Counted from the first letter of the stretch, positions 1 to 11,768 are shown. The stretch: DNA of 64,000 nt from Streptomyces fulvoviolaceus (GCF_000718165.1 NZ_JOEY01000033.1:62001-126000); one strand, 5' to 3'. Notes: generated by a model from the sequence alone, not told the origin. Translations and numbers: made by a program.

Positions 1-163
1 TGCCCAGCAGGTCGGCGAAGAGGATCGCGCCGAAGACGAAGGAGACGCCGGCGAGGGCCGTGCCGATCCAGTGGCCGACGGCGTCCAGTCTGCGGCCGCC
101 GACGAGCAGGACCGCCGCTCCGAGCAGGGGCGCCGCGATGAGCAGCGCAATCAGGTTCTCCAC
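1..163 (-). CDS. nuoL: NADH-quinone oxidoreductase subunit L, N-terminal part only
   Basis: Membrane proton-pumping subunit of complex I. Only the first 54 or so codons are in the window and the gene runs off the left edge. Translation from the GTG at 163 begins [20 protein letters not shown], a first transmembrane helix typical of NuoL, then a [13 protein letters not shown] loop. It follows nuoK with 14 bases between the genes, in the usual nuoK-nuoL order. Product assignment rests on this N-terminus and on operon position. Confidence 0.85.
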   Translation of the reverse strand, partial: MENLIALLIAAPLLGAAVLLVGGRRLDAVGHWIGTALAGVSFVFGAILFADLLG

Positions 164-177
164 GATTCAGCGACCCC

Positions 178-477
178 TTACAGCTTCATCAGGCTGGCGT
201 CGTCGACCGAGGCCGAGTGGCGGGAACGGAACAGCGACACGATGATCGCGAGCCCGACCACGACCTCCGCGGCGGCGACGACCATCGTGAAGAAGGCGAT
301 GATCTGGCCGTCGAGATTGCCGTGCATCCGGGAGAAGGCGACGAACGCGAGGTTGCAGGCGTTGAGCATGAGCTCGACGCACATGAAGACGACGATCGCG
401 TTGCGCCTGATCAGCACCCCGGTGGCGCCGATCGTGAACAACAGGGCGGCGAGGTAGAGGTAGTTGACCGGGTTCAC
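178..477 (-). CDS. nuoK: NADH-quinone oxidoreductase subunit K
   Basis: Small membrane subunit of complex I (99 aa, the normal NuoK length) with three transmembrane helices. The second helix carries the conserved glutamate in the [15 protein letters not shown] stretch and the third carries [13 protein letters not shown], both family hallmarks of the proton-channel antiporter-like module. Starts at GTG 477, whose GTGA overlaps the nuoJ stop, which indicates translational coupling. Acts with NuoJ, L, M, N and A in the membrane arm. Confidence 0.96.
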   Translation of the reverse strand: MNPVNYLYLAALLFTIGATGVLIRRNAIVVFMCVELMLNACNLAFVAFSRMHGNLDGQIIAFFTMVVAAAEVVVGLAIIVSLFRSRHSASVDDASLMKL

Positions 478-1331
478 TTCGACGCCTCCTCGGTCCGCTG
501 GGGGTTCGCCGGCTCGGTGGCGGTGCGCTCCAGGCGTTCCTCCGAGCGCTGTTCGAGCGCCCGCAGGTCGCCCAGTGCCTCGGTCGACACGTCACGGATC
601 TGGCCGCGCTCCCGCAGCGTCTTGTTGACCGTGAGCTCGGACGGGGTGCCGTCGGGCAGCAGGCCCGCGATGTCCACCGCGTTGTGCCGGGCGTACACGC
701 CGGGCGCCGGCAGCGGCGGCAGGTGCTTGCCCTCGCGCACGCGCTCCTCGGCCAGCTCGCGCTGGGTCTTGGCGCGCTCGGTGCGCTCGCGGTGGGTGAG
801 CACCATGGCGCCGACGGCGGCTGTGATCAGCAGGGCGCCGGTGATTTCGAAGGCGAAGACGTACTTGGTGAAGATGAGGGCCGCGAGACCCTCCACGTTG
901 CCGCCGGCGTTGGCCTGGGTCAGGCCGTTGAACTCAGTGAGGGAGGCGTTGCCGATGCCCGCGAACAGCAGGATGCCGAAGCCGAGTCCGCACAGCAGGG
1001 CCAGCCAGCGCTGGCCCTTGATGGTCTCCTTCAGGGAGTCCGCCGCGGTGACGCCCACGAGCATGACCACGAACAGGAACAGCATCATGATCGCGCCGGT
1101 GTAGACGACGATCTGCACGACGCCCAGGAAGTAGGCGCCGTTGGCGAGGTAGAACACCGCCAGGATGATCATGGTGCCGGCGAGGCAGAGGGCGCTGTGG
1201 ACGGACTTCTTCATGAAGACGGTGCACAGGGCGCCGATCACGGCGACGGTGCCGAGCACCCAGAACTGGAAGGCCTCGCCGGTGGAGGTGCCAGCAGAAA
1301 GAGTAGCTGCGGCGGCGAGCTGCGCGCTCAT
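474..1331 (-). CDS. nuoJ: NADH-quinone oxidoreductase subunit J
   Basis: Membrane-arm subunit of complex I, 285 aa. The N-terminal 180 residues hold five hydrophobic helices, including the conserved [19 protein letters not shown] helix. The last 100 or so residues are a charged extension ([20 protein letters not shown] onward) that the shorter E. coli protein lacks and that is usual in actinobacteria. The ATG at 1331 overlaps the nuoI stop by 4 bp (ATGA). A tail of this kind would lie outside the membrane; its role is unknown. Confidence 0.95.
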   Translation of the reverse strand: MSAQLAAAATLSAGTSTGEAFQFWVLGTVAVIGALCTVFMKKSVHSALCLAGTMIILAVFYLANGAYFLGVVQIVVYTGAIMMLFLFVVMLVGVTAADSLKETIKGQRWLALLCGLGFGILLFAGIGNASLTEFNGLTQANAGGNVEGLAALIFTKYVFAFEITGALLITAAVGAMVLTHRERTERAKTQRELAEERVREGKHLPPLPAPGVYARHNAVDIAGLLPDGTPSELTVNKTLRERGQIRDVSTEALGDLRALEQRSEERLERTATEPANPQRTEEASK

Positions 1332-1930
1332 GCGCCCACCTCCTCTTCCTCAGGCTTCTCGCCCTTGGAGACGGCCACTTGCGGGACAGTGCCGGGCGCG
1401 GCCTCCGTCACCAGGCCCCGGTAGTAGTCCTGCTCGTCGGTCCCCGGGTAGATGGCGTGCGGGCTGTCGACCATGCCCTCTTCGAGGCCGGCGAGCAGCT
1501 GCTCCTTGGTGAAGATGAGGTTGGCGCGGCTGCTGTCGGCGAGCTCGAACTCGTTGGTCATCGTCAACGCGCGCGTGGGGCACGCCTCGATGCACAGGCC
1601 GCACAGGATGCAGCGGGCGTAGTTGATCTGGTAGACGCGGCCGTACCGCTCGCCCGGCGAGTAGCGCTCCTCGTCCGTGTTGTCGGCGCCCTCCACATAG
1701 ATGGCGTCGGCGGGGCAGGCCCAGGCGCACAGCTCGCAGCCGATGCACTTCTCCAGGCCGTCCGGATGGCGGTTGAGCTGGTGCCGTCCGTGGAAGCGCG
1801 GAGCGGTGGTCTTCTGCTGCTCCGGGTACTGCTCGGTCAGCCGCTTCTTGAACATGGCCTTGAAGGTCACGCCGAAGCCGGCCACGGGGTTCTGGAAACC
1901 GGGCTTGGTTTCCTTGGGCTCCTCAGCCAT
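1328..1930 (-). CDS. nuoI: NADH-quinone oxidoreductase subunit I, two [4Fe-4S] ferredoxin
   Basis: Peripheral-arm ferredoxin-like subunit, 200 aa. Two complete CxxCxxCxxxCP motifs ([12 protein letters not shown] and [12 protein letters not shown]) hold clusters N6a and N6b, which pass electrons toward NuoB. The start is taken at ATG 1930 because AAAGGAGG lies just upstream. An in-frame ATG 60 bases further up would give an N-terminus made from nuoH coding sequence. The chosen ATG overlaps the last 8 bases of nuoH, so translation is probably coupled. Confidence 0.95.
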   Translation of the reverse strand: MAEEPKETKPGFQNPVAGFGVTFKAMFKKRLTEQYPEQQKTTAPRFHGRHQLNRHPDGLEKCIGCELCAWACPADAIYVEGADNTDEERYSPGERYGRVYQINYARCILCGLCIEACPTRALTMTNEFELADSSRANLIFTKEQLLAGLEEGMVDSPHAIYPGTDEQDYYRGLVTEAAPGTVPQVAVSKGEKPEEEEVGA

Positions 1931-3287
1931 CGGACGCCTCCTTTCCATCCAGAGATCCGTCACTGTGAGTATCCGACCCACCACTGACAATCAGCTCCCG
2001 CTCGCGGCGCGAGCTGCGCCGCGGCACCGGCGGCAACTCCTGTCCCGGCAGCGGCGGTACGGGGAATCCGCCGGCCATCGGGTCGAAGCCGACCGGTTCC
2101 TCCTCGGACTGCGCGGCCGACTTCGTCTTCTCCCGGAAGATGTCGACGACGAAGGAGAGCAGCAGGAGGGCGAGGACACCACCGCCGATGTAGAGGGCGA
2201 TATCGGCGAAGTCGTAGTTCTCGTTGCGCAGGGTCCGCACGGTCGCGACGAGCATCAGCCACACCACGGAGACCGGGATGAGGACCTTCCAGCCGAGCTT
2301 CATCAGCTGGTCGTAGCGGACCCGCGGGAGCGTGCCGCGCAGCCAGATGAAGAAGAACAGCAGCAACTGGACCTTGATCACGAACCAGAGCAGCGGCCAC
2401 CAGCCGTGGTTCGCGCCCTCCCAGAAGGTGCTGACCGGCCAGGGGGCCCGCCAGCCGCCGAGGAAGAGCGTCACGGACACGGCCGAGACCGTCACCATGT
2501 TCACGTACTCGGCGAGCATGAACAGCGCGAACTTGATCGACGAGTACTCGGTGTTGAAGCCGCCGACCAGGTCGCCCTCGGACTCCGGCATGTCGAAGGG
2601 GGCGCGGTTGGTCTCGCCGACCATCGTGATGATGTAGATCACGAAGGAGACCGGCAGCAGGATGACGTACCAGCGGTCCTGCTGCGCCTCGACGATCGCC
2701 GACGTCGACATCGACCCCGAGTAGAGGAACACCGAGGCGAACGCGGCGCCCATGGCGATCTCGTACGAGATCATCTGCGCGCAGGAGCGGAGGCCACCGA
2801 GGAGCGGGTAGGTGGATCCGGAACTCCAACCCGCAAGGACGATGCCGTAGATGCCGACCGAGGCGACCGCGAGGATGTAGAGCATCGCGATCGGCAGGTC
2901 GGTCAGCTGCATCGCGGTGCGGTGGCCGAAGATCGAGACCTCGTTGCCGGCCGGGCCGAAGGGGATCACCGCGATCGCCATGAAGGCCGGGATGGCCGCG
3001 ATGATCGGCGCGAGGATGTAGACCACCTTGTCCGCGCGCTTGACGACGACGTCTTCCTTGAGCATCAGCTTGATGCCGTCGGCGAGCGACTGAAGCATGC
3101 CCCAGGGGCCGTGCCGGTTGGGGCCGATGCGCAGCTGCATCCAGGCGACGACCTTGCGCTCCCAGACGATGGAGAACAGCACGGTCACCATCAGGAACGC
3201 GAAGCAGAAGACGGCCTTGATGACGACCAGCCACCAGGGGTCGGTGCCGAGCATCGAGAGGTCTTCTGCGGCGAGGTACGGGCTCAT
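1923..3287 (-). CDS. nuoH: NADH-quinone oxidoreductase subunit H
   Basis: Membrane subunit at the junction with the peripheral arm, where it forms much of the quinone-binding cavity. 454 aa with eight or more hydrophobic helices. It contains the conserved loops [19 protein letters not shown] and [20 protein letters not shown], the latter with the acidic residues used in coupling. The C-terminal 80 or so residues are a Pro/Arg-rich hydrophilic tail beyond the usual length of about 330 aa. ATG 3287 overlaps the nuoG stop (ATGA). Confidence 0.96.
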   Translation of the reverse strand: MSPYLAAEDLSMLGTDPWWLVVIKAVFCFAFLMVTVLFSIVWERKVVAWMQLRIGPNRHGPWGMLQSLADGIKLMLKEDVVVKRADKVVYILAPIIAAIPAFMAIAVIPFGPAGNEVSIFGHRTAMQLTDLPIAMLYILAVASVGIYGIVLAGWSSGSTYPLLGGLRSCAQMISYEIAMGAAFASVFLYSGSMSTSAIVEAQQDRWYVILLPVSFVIYIITMVGETNRAPFDMPESEGDLVGGFNTEYSSIKFALFMLAEYVNMVTVSAVSVTLFLGGWRAPWPVSTFWEGANHGWWPLLWFVIKVQLLLFFFIWLRGTLPRVRYDQLMKLGWKVLIPVSVVWLMLVATVRTLRNENYDFADIALYIGGGVLALLLLSFVVDIFREKTKSAAQSEEEPVGFDPMAGGFPVPPLPGQELPPVPRRSSRRERELIVSGGSDTHSDGSLDGKEASDG

Positions 3288-5788
3288 GCCTCCACCTCCT
3301 TGGGAGCTTCGGCGGCGAGCGTCGCCGGACCGATGCGGACGAGGGAGCCGGGCCGCGCCCCGGAGTCGGAGGCGACGCCCCCTCCGGCGGAGTTCAGCGG
3401 GAGCCAGACCACGCGGTCGGGCATCTCGGTGATCTGGAGCGGCAGCTCGACCGTTCCGGCGGTACTGGTCACGGCGAGGACGTCGCCGTCCTTGACGCCC
3501 GCCTCGGCGGCCGTGGCGGCCGACACGCGCGCGTGGGCCGCGTGCCGCGTCCCGGCGAGCGCCTCGTCGCCCTCCTGAAGGAGACCCTGGTCGAGCAGCA
3601 GCCGGTGCCCGGCCAGTACGGCCTCTCCGGCGGCCGGCCGCGGCAGCTGGACGGCGGTCTCCAGCGGGTCGGTGGCCCGGGGCCCGTCCCAGGCGCCCAG
3701 CCGGTCCAGCTCCGCACGCGCAGTGCGCAGATCCGGCAGACCCAGATGTACGTCCATGGCGTCGGCCAGCATCTGCAGCGCACGCGCGTCGGTGGGCGAG
3801 AGGTGGCGGGTCATCTGGTCGGGCTTGAGCGCGGCCTCGAAGAAGCGCACCCGGCCTTCCCAGTTGAGGAAGGTGCCGGACTTCTCGGCGACCGCGGCGA
3901 CCGGGAGGACGACGTCGGCGTGCTCGGTGACCTCACTGGGCCGCAGTTCCAGCGACACCAGGAAGCCGACCTCGTGCAGTGCTTCACGCGCGCGTGCCGG
4001 ATCCGGCAGATCGGCGACCTCTACGCCCGCGACCACCAGGGCCTGCAGTTCGCCGGTCGCGGCGGCCTCGACGATCTGGCCGGTGTCGCGACCGTAGCGG
4101 TGCGGGAGGTCGGCCAGGCCCCAGGCCGCGGCGACCTCCTCACGCGCGCGTGGGTCGGTGGCCGGGCGCCCGCCCGGCAGCAGCGACGGCAGCGCGCCCG
4201 CCTCGACGGCCCCGCGCTCACCTGCGCGCCGCGGGATCCACACCAGCTCGGCGCCGGTGGCCGACGCGGCCCGTACGGCGGCGGTGAGGCCTCCGGCGAC
4301 CGCGGCCAGCCGCTCGCCGACGACGATCACCGCGCCCTCGGTGCGCAGCGCCTCGGCGGCCTTGCTGCCGTCGTCCTCCAGGCCGACCCCGCCCGCGAGC
4401 GCGTCCAGCCACTCGGTCTCGGTGCCGGGAGCGGCGGGCAGCAGGGTGCCGCCGGCCTTCTCCAGGCCGCGCGTCGCGTGTGTGGCGAGCGAGAACACCT
4501 TCTGCCCGTGTCCCCGCCAGGCCTTGCGCAGCCGCAGGAAGACGCCGGGCGCCTCCTCCTCGGCCTCGAACCCGACCAGCAGGACGGCGGGGGCCTTCTC
4601 CAGCAAGGTGTACGTGACGCCCGTACCGTCGAGGTCCCGTCCTCGTCCGGCGACCCGCGCGGCGAGGAAGTCGGTCTCCTCACCGCTGTGCACACGCGCG
4701 CGGAAGTCGATGTCGTTCGTGTCGAGCGCCACGCGCGCGAACTTGCTGTAGGCGTAGGCGTCCTCGACGGTGAGGCGGCCGCCGGTCAGGACGCCGGCCC
4801 GCCCGCGCGAGGCGAGCAGTCCCTGGGCCGCGATCTGCAGCGCCTCGGGCCAGGAGGCCGGCACGAGCTCGCCCTCGGCATTGCGCACCAGCGGCGTCTG
4901 AATCCGGTCCCGCTGCTGTGCGTACCGGAATCCGAACCGCCCCTTGTCGCAGATCCACTCCTCGTTGACCTCGGGGTCCGGGGAGGCCAGCCGCCGCATG
5001 ACCTTGCCGCGCCGGTGGTCGGTGCGGGTCGCGCAGCCGCCGGAGCAGTGCTCGCACACGGAGTGCGAGGAGACGAGGTCGAAGGGCCGGGAGCGGAAGC
5101 GGTAGGCCGCCGAAGTCAGCGCGCCCACCGGGCAGATCTGGATGGTGTTGCCGGAGAAGTACGACTCGAAGGGGTCGCCCTCACCGGTGCCGACCTGCTG
5201 CAGCGCGCCCCGCTCCAGCAGCTCGATCATCGGGTCGCCCGCGATCTGGTTGGAGAAGCGGGTGCAGCGGGCGCACAGCACGCACCGCTCGCGGTCGAGC
5301 AGGACCTGCGTGGAGATCGGGACCGGCTTCTCGTACGTCCGCTTCTTTCCCTCGAAGCGGGAGTCGGCCTGGCCGTGCGACATGGCCTGGTTCTGCAGGG
5401 GGCACTCGCCGCCCTTGTCGCAGACCGGGCAGTCGAGGGGGTGATTGATAAGGAGAAGCTCCATCACACCGTGCTGTGCCTTCTCGGCGACCGGCGAGGT
5501 GAGGTGGGTCTTCACCACCATGCCGTCCGTGCACGTGATCGTGCAGGACGCCATCGGCTTGCGCTGGCCCTCGACCTCGACGATGCACTGGCGGCAGGCG
5601 CCGACCGGGTCGAGGAGGGGGTGGTCGCAGAACCGGGGGATCTCGATGCCGAGTTGCTCGGCGGCCCGGATGACCAGGGTGCCCTTGGGCACGCTGATCT
5701 CGACGCCGTCGATCGTCAGCGAGACGAGATCCTCCGGCGGGACCGCCGCCTCTCCCCCACCTGAGGGAGCGTTGGTGGTCACAGTCAT
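3284..5788 (-). CDS. nuoG: NADH-quinone oxidoreductase subunit G, Fe-S protein of the molybdopterin oxidoreductase fold
   Basis: Large peripheral-arm subunit, 834 aa. The N-terminus has a [2Fe-2S] ferredoxin domain ([20 protein letters not shown]). It is followed by the His-Cys cluster segment ([17 protein letters not shown]) and the [10 protein letters not shown] cluster. The molybdopterin-fold domain opens with CEHCSGGC and a later Cys in [11 protein letters not shown], which fits the extra N7-type cluster found in some bacteria. The C-terminal half is a decayed molybdopterin-binding domain with no expected cofactor. Start is ATG 5788 (MTVTTNAP) after GGAGG, overlapping the nuoF stop by 4 bp; the same frame stays open further upstream through nuoF, but that part is not NuoG-like. 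Confidence 0.95.
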   Translation of the reverse strand: MTVTTNAPSGGGEAAVPPEDLVSLTIDGVEISVPKGTLVIRAAEQLGIEIPRFCDHPLLDPVGACRQCIVEVEGQRKPMASCTITCTDGMVVKTHLTSPVAEKAQHGVMELLLINHPLDCPVCDKGGECPLQNQAMSHGQADSRFEGKKRTYEKPVPISTQVLLDRERCVLCARCTRFSNQIAGDPMIELLERGALQQVGTGEGDPFESYFSGNTIQICPVGALTSAAYRFRSRPFDLVSSHSVCEHCSGGCATRTDHRRGKVMRRLASPDPEVNEEWICDKGRFGFRYAQQRDRIQTPLVRNAEGELVPASWPEALQIAAQGLLASRGRAGVLTGGRLTVEDAYAYSKFARVALDTNDIDFRARVHSGEETDFLAARVAGRGRDLDGTGVTYTLLEKAPAVLLVGFEAEEEAPGVFLRLRKAWRGHGQKVFSLATHATRGLEKAGGTLLPAAPGTETEWLDALAGGVGLEDDGSKAAEALRTEGAVIVVGERLAAVAGGLTAAVRAASATGAELVWIPRRAGERGAVEAGALPSLLPGGRPATDPRAREEVAAAWGLADLPHRYGRDTGQIVEAAATGELQALVVAGVEVADLPDPARAREALHEVGFLVSLELRPSEVTEHADVVLPVAAVAEKSGTFLNWEGRVRFFEAALKPDQMTRHLSPTDARALQMLADAMDVHLGLPDLRTARAELDRLGAWDGPRATDPLETAVQLPRPAAGEAVLAGHRLLLDQGLLQEGDEALAGTRHAAHARVSAATAAEAGVKDGDVLAVTSTAGTVELPLQITEMPDRVVWLPLNSAGGGVASDSGARPGSLVRIGPATLAAEAPKEVEA

Positions 5789-7131
5789 GCGTTCACCTCC
5801 GTGCGGTCGGCCCAGGCCGTCGACTTGGCCGGGTCGAAGGGGCAGCCGCGGCCCGTGATGTGCTGCTCGTACTCCTCGCGGAAGTACTTGAGCGAGGAGA
5901 AGATCGGCGAGGCGGCGCCGTCGCCGAGGGCACAGAAGGACTTGCCGTTGATGTTGTCGGCGATGTCGTTCAGCTTGTCGAGGTCGGACATGACGCCCTT
6001 GCCGGCCTCGATGTCGCGCAGCAACTGCACGAGCCAGTACGTCCCTTCGCGGCACGGTGTGCACTTGCCGCAGGACTCGTGGGCGTAGAACTCGGTCCAG
6101 CGGGTGACGGCACGCACGACACAGGTCGTCTCGTCGAAGCACTGGAGTGCTTTGGTCCCGAGCATGGAACCCGCGGCGCCCACTCCTTCGTAGTCAAGGG
6201 GGACGTCGAGGTGCTCGTCGGTGAACATCGGCGTCGAGGAGCCGCCGGGCGTCCAGAACTTGAGCCGGTGCCCGGCCCTCATCCCTCCGCTCATCTCCAG
6301 GAGTTGGCGCAGGGTGATGCCGAGCGGGGCCTCGTACTGGCCGGGGCTGGTGACATGGCCGCTGAGCGAGTAGAGCGTGAAGCCCGGGGACTTCTCGCTG
6401 CCCATCGACCTGAACCAGTCTTTTCCTTTTTGGAGAATCGCGGGAACTGACGCGATCGACTCGACGTTATTCACAACAGTTGGGCACGCATAGAGGCCCG
6501 CGACGGCAGGGAAAGGGGGACGGAGCCGCGGTTGACCCCGGCGGCCTTCGAGCGAGTCGAGCAGTGCGGTCTCCTCACCGCAGATGTACGCGCCCGCGCC
6601 CGCGTGCACGGTGAGTTCAAGGTTGAGCCCGCTGCCCAGGATGTTCTCGCCGAGGTAACCAGCCGCGTAGGCCTCGCGCACGGCCTCGTGCAACCGCCGC
6701 AGCACTGGGACGACTTCACCACGCAGATAGATGAAGGCATGCGACGACCTGATGGCATAACACGCGATGACAATGCCCTCGATGAGGCTATGCGGGTTCG
6801 CGAACAGGAGCGGGATGTCCTTACAGGTTCCCGGCTCCGACTCGTCGGCGTTGACAACTAGATAGTGCGGCTTTCCATCACCCTGGGGAATGAACTGCCA
6901 TTTCATTCCCGTGGGGAATCCCGCACCGCCACGGCCGCGCAGTCCGGACTCCTTGACGTACGCGATGAGGTCGTCCGGCGACATGGCGAGCGCCTTGCGG
7001 AGTCCCTCGTATCCTTCGTGCCTTCGGTAGACGTCCAGAGTCCAGGACTTGTCCTCGTCCCAGAAGGCCGACAGCACGGGTGCGAGCAGCTTCTCGGGGC
7101 TGGTGTCTTTCAGCTCGGGTGCCAAGGTCAT
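5785..7131 (-). CDS. nuoF: NADH-quinone oxidoreductase subunit F, NADH- and FMN-binding
   Basis: Electron-input subunit, 448 aa. It carries the NADH/FMN glycine-rich motif [10 protein letters not shown], a second nucleotide-binding stretch ([21 protein letters not shown]) and the [4Fe-4S] N3 ligands [13 protein letters not shown] with a distal Cys (SFCALGD). ATG 7131 follows GGGGGAG and shares one base with the nuoE stop (TGATG). It oxidises NADH and passes electrons through NuoE and NuoG. All motif residues are present. Confidence 0.96.
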   Translation of the reverse strand: MTLAPELKDTSPEKLLAPVLSAFWDEDKSWTLDVYRRHEGYEGLRKALAMSPDDLIAYVKESGLRGRGGAGFPTGMKWQFIPQGDGKPHYLVVNADESEPGTCKDIPLLFANPHSLIEGIVIACYAIRSSHAFIYLRGEVVPVLRRLHEAVREAYAAGYLGENILGSGLNLELTVHAGAGAYICGEETALLDSLEGRRGQPRLRPPFPAVAGLYACPTVVNNVESIASVPAILQKGKDWFRSMGSEKSPGFTLYSLSGHVTSPGQYEAPLGITLRQLLEMSGGMRAGHRLKFWTPGGSSTPMFTDEHLDVPLDYEGVGAAGSMLGTKALQCFDETTCVVRAVTRWTEFYAHESCGKCTPCREGTYWLVQLLRDIEAGKGVMSDLDKLNDIADNINGKSFCALGDGAASPIFSSLKYFREEYEQHITGRGCPFDPAKSTAWADRTEVNA

Positions 7132-8003
7132 CACTCCCCCTCCTCGGCGGTCGGCCCGGCCGGGTGGGCTGGGTCGGAGGCCGACGTGTCCTGTGGCGCG
7201 TCGTGCGAGCTCAGGTGCTGTGTCGGTGACGGGTCGTGCACCGCCCTGTCCTGCGGTTCGTCGTGCGGACCGCCGTCGCGCGGATGGACCACGCGCGCGG
7301 GTGCGGCCTCTCCCCTGGCCAGGCGGAGGCCCACCAGCGAAGCGGGTCCCGCACCGCCGCTTGCCTCGACGGCCCCTGGCCGCTCGTCGGGGAAGCCGGC
7401 GAGGATCCGCGCGGTCTCCTTGAAGGTGCACAAAGGCGCCCCGCGCGTGGGCTCGACGGGTGCTCCCGCGCGCAGGTCGTCGACGAGGCGCTTGGCGGTG
7501 GCCGGGGTCTGGTTGTCGAAGAACTCCCAGTTGACCATCACCACCGGCGCGAAGTCGCAGGCCGCGTTGCACTCGATGTGCTCCAGGGTGACCTTGCCGT
7601 CGTCGGTGGTCTCGCCGTTGCCGACGCCCAGGTGCTCCTGGAGGGACTCGAAGATCGCGTCGCCTCCCATCACCGCGCACAGCGTGTTGGTGCAGACGCC
7701 GACCTGGTAGTCACCGCTCGGCCTGCGCCGGTACATGGTGTAGAAGGTGGCGACCGCGGTGACCTCGGCCGTGGTCAGGTTCAGCACATCCGCGCAGAAC
7801 CGCATCCCGGTGCGCGTGACATGGCCCTCCTCCGACTGCACGAGATGCAGCAACGGCAGCAGGGCCGAGCGGGAGTCCGGGTAGCGGGCGATGATCTCGC
7901 GCGCGTCCGTCTCCAGCCGGGCTCGGACGTCGTCCGGGTAAGCGGGTGCGGGCAGTTCGGGCATGCCCAGGCTGACGCCCCGCTCCGAAGAACTGGTGGT
8001 CAC
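7131..8003 (-). CDS. nuoE: NADH-quinone oxidoreductase subunit E, [2Fe-2S] thioredoxin-like
   Basis: Peripheral-arm subunit, 290 aa. The thioredoxin-like [2Fe-2S] (N1a) domain has ligands in [11 protein letters not shown] and [14 protein letters not shown]. The last 90 residues or so form a low-complexity, charged, disordered extension that E. coli NuoE lacks. GTG 8003 is chosen because it overlaps the nuoD stop (GTGA), repeating the coupling pattern of this operon. The stop overlaps the nuoF start. Confidence 0.94.
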   Translation of the reverse strand: MTTSSSERGVSLGMPELPAPAYPDDVRARLETDAREIIARYPDSRSALLPLLHLVQSEEGHVTRTGMRFCADVLNLTTAEVTAVATFYTMYRRRPSGDYQVGVCTNTLCAVMGGDAIFESLQEHLGVGNGETTDDGKVTLEHIECNAACDFAPVVMVNWEFFDNQTPATAKRLVDDLRAGAPVEPTRGAPLCTFKETARILAGFPDERPGAVEASGGAGPASLVGLRLARGEAAPARVVHPRDGGPHDEPQDRAVHDPSPTQHLSSHDAPQDTSASDPAHPAGPTAEEGE

Positions 8004-9322
8004 CGGTCGACGCCTCCCATCACGGGGTCGATGGACGCGACAGCGACGATGACGTCGGCGACCTGGCCGCCCTCGCACATCGCCGCCATGGCCTGCAGGT
8101 TGGTGAAGGACGGGTCACGGAAGTGGACCCGGAAGGGGCGGGTGCCGCCGTCGGACACGGCGTGCACCCCGAGTTCGCCCTTGGGCGACTCGACGGCCGC
8201 GTACGCCTGTCCCGGCGGCACGCGGAAGCCCTCGGTGACCAGCTTGAAGTGGTGGATCAGGGCCTCCATGGAGGTGCCCATGATCTTCTTGATGTGGTCG
8301 AGGGAGTTGCCCAGGCCGTCCGGTCCCAGGGCGAGCTGGGCGGGCCAGGCGATCTTCTTGTCGGCGACCATGACCGGGCCGGGCTGCAGCCGGTCCAGGC
8401 ACTGCTCGACGATCCTGAGGGACTGGCGCATCTCCTCCAGCCGGATCAGGAAACGGCCGTAGGAGTCGCAGGAGTCGGCGGTCGGGACGTCGAAGTCGTA
8501 CGTCTCGTAGCCGCAGTAGGGCTGCGCCTTGCGCAGGTCGTGCGGCAGGCCGGTGGAGCGCAGGATCGGGCCGGTGGCACCGAGGGCCATGCAGCCGGAC
8601 AGATCGAGATAGCCGACGTCCTGCATACGGGCCTTGAAGATGGGGTTCCCGGTGGCGAGCTTGTCGTACTCCGGGAGGTTCTTCTTCATCTTCTTCACGA
8701 ACTCGCGGATGTGGTCCACCGCGCCGGGCGGCAGGTCCTGTGCGAGTCCGCCGGGGCGGATGTACGCGTGGTTCATCCGAAGGCCCGTGATGAGCTCGTA
8801 GATGTCGAGAATCATTTCACGATCGCGGAATCCGTAGATCATGATCGTGGTGGCGCCGAGTTCCATGCCGCCGGTGGCGATGCACACCAGGTGCGAGGAG
8901 AGCCGGTTCAGCTCCATCAGGAGCACCCGGATGATCTCGGTCCGCTCGGTGATCTGGTCCTCGATGCCGAGGAGTTTCTCGACGGCGAGACAGTAGGCGG
9001 TCTCGTTGAAGAAGGACGTCAGGTAGTCCATGCGCGTCACGAACGTGGTGCCCTGCGTCCACGTGCGGAACTCGAGGTTCTTCTCGATGCCGGTGTGCAG
9101 GTAGCCGATGCCGCAGCGGGCCTCGGTGACCGTCTCGCCGTCGATCTCCAGGATCAGGCGGAGCACACCGTGGGTGGAGGGGTGCTGCGGACCCATGTTG
9201 AGGACGATGCGCTCGTCGTCGGCACGGGCCGCGGCCTGGACGACCTCGTCCCAGTCGCCGCCGGTGACCGTATATACGGTGCCCTCGGTGGTCTCGCGAG
9301 GGGATGCGTGCGAAGTGCTCAC
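8000..9322 (-). CDS. nuoD: NADH-quinone oxidoreductase subunit D
   Basis: 49-kDa-type subunit (440 aa) that lines the quinone site with NuoB. The conserved quinone-site segment [18 protein letters not shown] and the C-terminal DPVMGGVDR are intact. The gene begins at GTG 9322 ([10 protein letters not shown]), overlapping the nuoC stop by 4 bp. The open frame continues upstream inside nuoC but does not encode NuoD-like sequence there. In this operon nuoC and nuoD are separate, unlike the fused nuoCD of E. coli. Confidence 0.95.
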   Translation of the reverse strand: MSTSHASPRETTEGTVYTVTGGDWDEVVQAAARADDERIVLNMGPQHPSTHGVLRLILEIDGETVTEARCGIGYLHTGIEKNLEFRTWTQGTTFVTRMDYLTSFFNETAYCLAVEKLLGIEDQITERTEIIRVLLMELNRLSSHLVCIATGGMELGATTIMIYGFRDREMILDIYELITGLRMNHAYIRPGGLAQDLPPGAVDHIREFVKKMKKNLPEYDKLATGNPIFKARMQDVGYLDLSGCMALGATGPILRSTGLPHDLRKAQPYCGYETYDFDVPTADSCDSYGRFLIRLEEMRQSLRIVEQCLDRLQPGPVMVADKKIAWPAQLALGPDGLGNSLDHIKKIMGTSMEALIHHFKLVTEGFRVPPGQAYAAVESPKGELGVHAVSDGGTRPFRVHFRDPSFTNLQAMAAMCEGGQVADVIVAVASIDPVMGGVDR

Positions 9323-10061
9323 GAGTACGACCTCCGCTGGTCCGGAGCCGGGATCTGGGCGCCCTTGTACTCGACGGGGATGCCGCCGAGGGGGTAGTCC
9401 TTGCGCTGCGGGTGGCCCTGCCAGTCGTCCGGCATCATGATCCGCGTCAGGGCCGGGTGATCGTCGAAGACGATGCCGAAGAAGTCGTACGTCTCGCGCT
9501 CGTGCCAGTCGTTGGTCGGATACACGGAGACCAGGGACGGGATGTGCGGGTCGGCGTCCGGGGCACTGACTTCGAGGCGGATCAGCCGGTTGTGGGTGAT
9601 CGAGCGCAGGTGGTAGACGGCGTGCAGCTCGCGGCCCTTGTCGTGGAGATAGTGGACACCGCTCACGCCGGTGCACAGCTCGAAGCGCAGGGCCGGGTCG
9701 TCGCGCAGGGTCTGGGCGACGCGGAGCAGGTGCTCGCGTTCGATGTGGAAGGTGAGTTCGTCGCGGTCGACGACCGTCTTCTCGATCGCGTTCTCGGGGA
9801 GAAGACCCTGTTCCTCCAGCGCGCCCTCGAGTTCGTCGGCGACCTCGTCGAACCAACCGCCGTAGGGGCGGCTCGCCGGCCCCGGGAGCCGGATCGAGCG
9901 GACCAGGCCGCCGTAGCCGGAGGTGTCGCCGCCGTTGTTGGCGCCGAACATGCCGCGCTGGACGCGGATCTCCTCGCCGCCCTCGCCACGCTGGCCGGGG
10001 AGGTTGGAGGCGCCCAGGTCCTTCTCGGGATTGACGCCGTCGCCGGCGCCGTTCGCGTCGC

Positions 10062-10065
<4 letters not shown>
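9319..10065 (-). CDS. nuoC: NADH-quinone oxidoreductase subunit C
   Basis: 30-kDa-type peripheral subunit, 248 aa. The family core lies in the C-terminal two thirds: the [19 protein letters not shown] signature, then [16 protein letters not shown]. The first 80 or so residues are a Gly/Asn-rich actinobacterial extension. Start GTG 10065 overlaps the nuoB stop (GTGA). Confidence 0.95.
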
Positions 10066-10616
<551 letters not shown>

Positions 10617-10630
10617 GCTTTAAAGGCCCC

Positions 10631-10990
10631 TCAGTCCCATTCCAGGCCGCCGCGCCGCCATACGTACGCGTACGCGACGAAGACGGTGAGCACGAAGAGC
10701 AGCATCTCCACGAGCCCGAAAACACCCAGGGCGTCGAAGGTGACGGCCCAGGGGTAGAGGAAGACGATCTCGATGTCGAAGACGATGAAGAGCATCGCCG
10801 TCAGGTAGTACTTGATGGGGAAGCGCCCGCCGCCGGCCGGCGTGGGGGTCGGCTCGATCCCGCACTCGTAGGCCTCGAGCTTGGCCCGGTTGTACCGCTT
10901 CGGACCGATCAGCGTGGCCATGACCACGGAGAAGATCGCAAAGCCTGCCCCGAGGGCTCCCAGTACGAGGATGGGCGCATACGCGTTCAC
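10631..10990 (-). CDS. nuoA: NADH-quinone oxidoreductase subunit A
   Basis: First gene of the nuo operon. 119-aa membrane subunit with three transmembrane helices and the conserved cysteine-containing loop [12 protein letters not shown] followed by [10 protein letters not shown]. Start GTG 10990 is preceded by GAGGAG in the upstream leader. Everything from here to the left edge is minus strand and closely packed, so one long transcript is likely. Confidence 0.95.
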   Translation of the reverse strand: MNAYAPILVLGALGAGFAIFSVVMATLIGPKRYNRAKLEAYECGIEPTPTPAGGGRFPIKYYLTAMLFIVFDIEIVFLYPWAVTFDALGVFGLVEMLLFVLTVFVAYAYVWRRGGLEWD

Positions 10991-11098
10991 CGCTCCTCGC
11001 TCCTCTCAGTCGGCACTGACTGCTGGCGATGGCATCGGGCCCCACACCCGTCTCACGCGTCCCGCAAGTCCCGCCCGTCCCGGCGAAGATCGCGAACA

Positions 11099-11114
11099 TG
11101 TGAAGCAGGTCACA
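11099..11114. promoter_or_regulatory. Candidate Rex operator upstream of nuoA
   Basis: The 16-bp site TGTGAAGCAGGTCACA has perfect TGTGA/TCACA arms and closely matches the Streptomyces Rex operator consensus TGTGAACGCGTTCACA. Rex is the NADH/NAD+-responsive repressor, and nuo is a known Rex target in S. coelicolor. The site lies 109 bp upstream of the nuoA GTG. The motif is seen directly; binding is inferred. Confidence 0.72.
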
Positions 11115-11130
11115 AGCCCAACTGACCCGC

Positions 11131-11136
11131 ATCTTA
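11131..11136 (-). promoter_or_regulatory. Possible -10 element of the nuo promoter
   Basis: On the minus strand TAAGAT reads at this place. It would put a transcription start just upstream of or inside the Rex-like site at 11099-11114, the geometry expected for repression. No convincing -35 hexamer is visible 16-18 bp upstream, so this is only a suggestion. Confidence 0.3.
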
Positions 11137-11768
11137 TGCCTGCCGGTCTGTGATCTGCGACACGGGGCATTACACAAGCTTTGTGATCTCCACCACCTGA
11201 CCTTGGATCATGAAGTCGGATGAGCGGTGATCTTCACACGAGAAGCGTCCGAGTGATCACCAGAGGTGACATTTCCGCTCGTAGACGCAGAATCGGAGAG
11301 GCGTCTCAATATCAAGAGACTTCCTCTGCATGCAAATTCGCGCTGGACGGGGCGCCTTGATAGTGAGCCGCGTTCACACGTCAGAGGGAGGCGTGCGGAC
11401 GGATGTGGACGCGTGCACGCGTTCACGAGCGCCCTCCGGCCGAGACCTCGCCGAGACCTCGCCAAGACCTGAGCGAGATCTACACGGGGACGCAGCCGCC
11501 GACGTAACCGTTGCGTGACCTCCGCCACACACATGAGAGGGACGTGAGAAGCGGGGTTGGCCACCTGCCTCAACCGGTGGTAAGTGCAGGGCAATTCGGA
11601 CGTAACAACGAAAGGGCATGATCACAGGCTTGATAGCTGGAGTCCGCAATGTCCGTTACGGCGTCAATAAAGAACGCCACGCCCGGGATTCGGGGTGCCC
11701 ATTGAACAACTGTGGCGCAGCACACGTTTCTTGAAGGTATGGAGGAGCCCCTGATACCGGTTGTTCTC
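11137..11768. other. Long non-coding divergent region between nuo and the NlpC/P60 gene
   Basis: More than 600 bases with no credible gene. GTGATC or its complement recurs (near 11151, 11183, 11226, 11254 and 11625). GTGATCAC is a perfect palindrome at 11253-11260, overlapped by TCACC-AGA-GGTGA at 11257-11269. CACAA-GCT-TTGTG occurs near 11173-11185. A GGCGT/ACGCC hairpin lies near 11664-11682. The length suggests complex regulation of the hydrolase gene or a structured leader RNA. I could not match it to a known riboswitch class; the c-di-AMP ydaO motif expected before some Streptomyces wall hydrolases is not recognisable. Confidence 0.5.

Noticed and set aside
3533..5764. Very long open frame on the plus strand antisense to nuoG
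   Set aside because: Arises from GC-rich third codon positions of nuoG; it has no domain and overlaps a clearly real gene.
11173..11185. CACAA-GCT-TTGTG as a Rex site
   Set aside because: The arms are in the wrong order for the TGTGA-N6-TCACA pattern; only 11099-11114 fits.
11208..11594. Open frame on the minus strand between nuo and the hydrolase gene
   Set aside because: Arg/Ser/Pro-rich, no domain, poor start, overlaps palindromes; looks like non-coding GC-rich DNA.
11450..11768. c-di-AMP (ydaO) riboswitch before the NlpC/P60 gene
   Set aside because: The conserved ydaO core motifs are not recognisable here.
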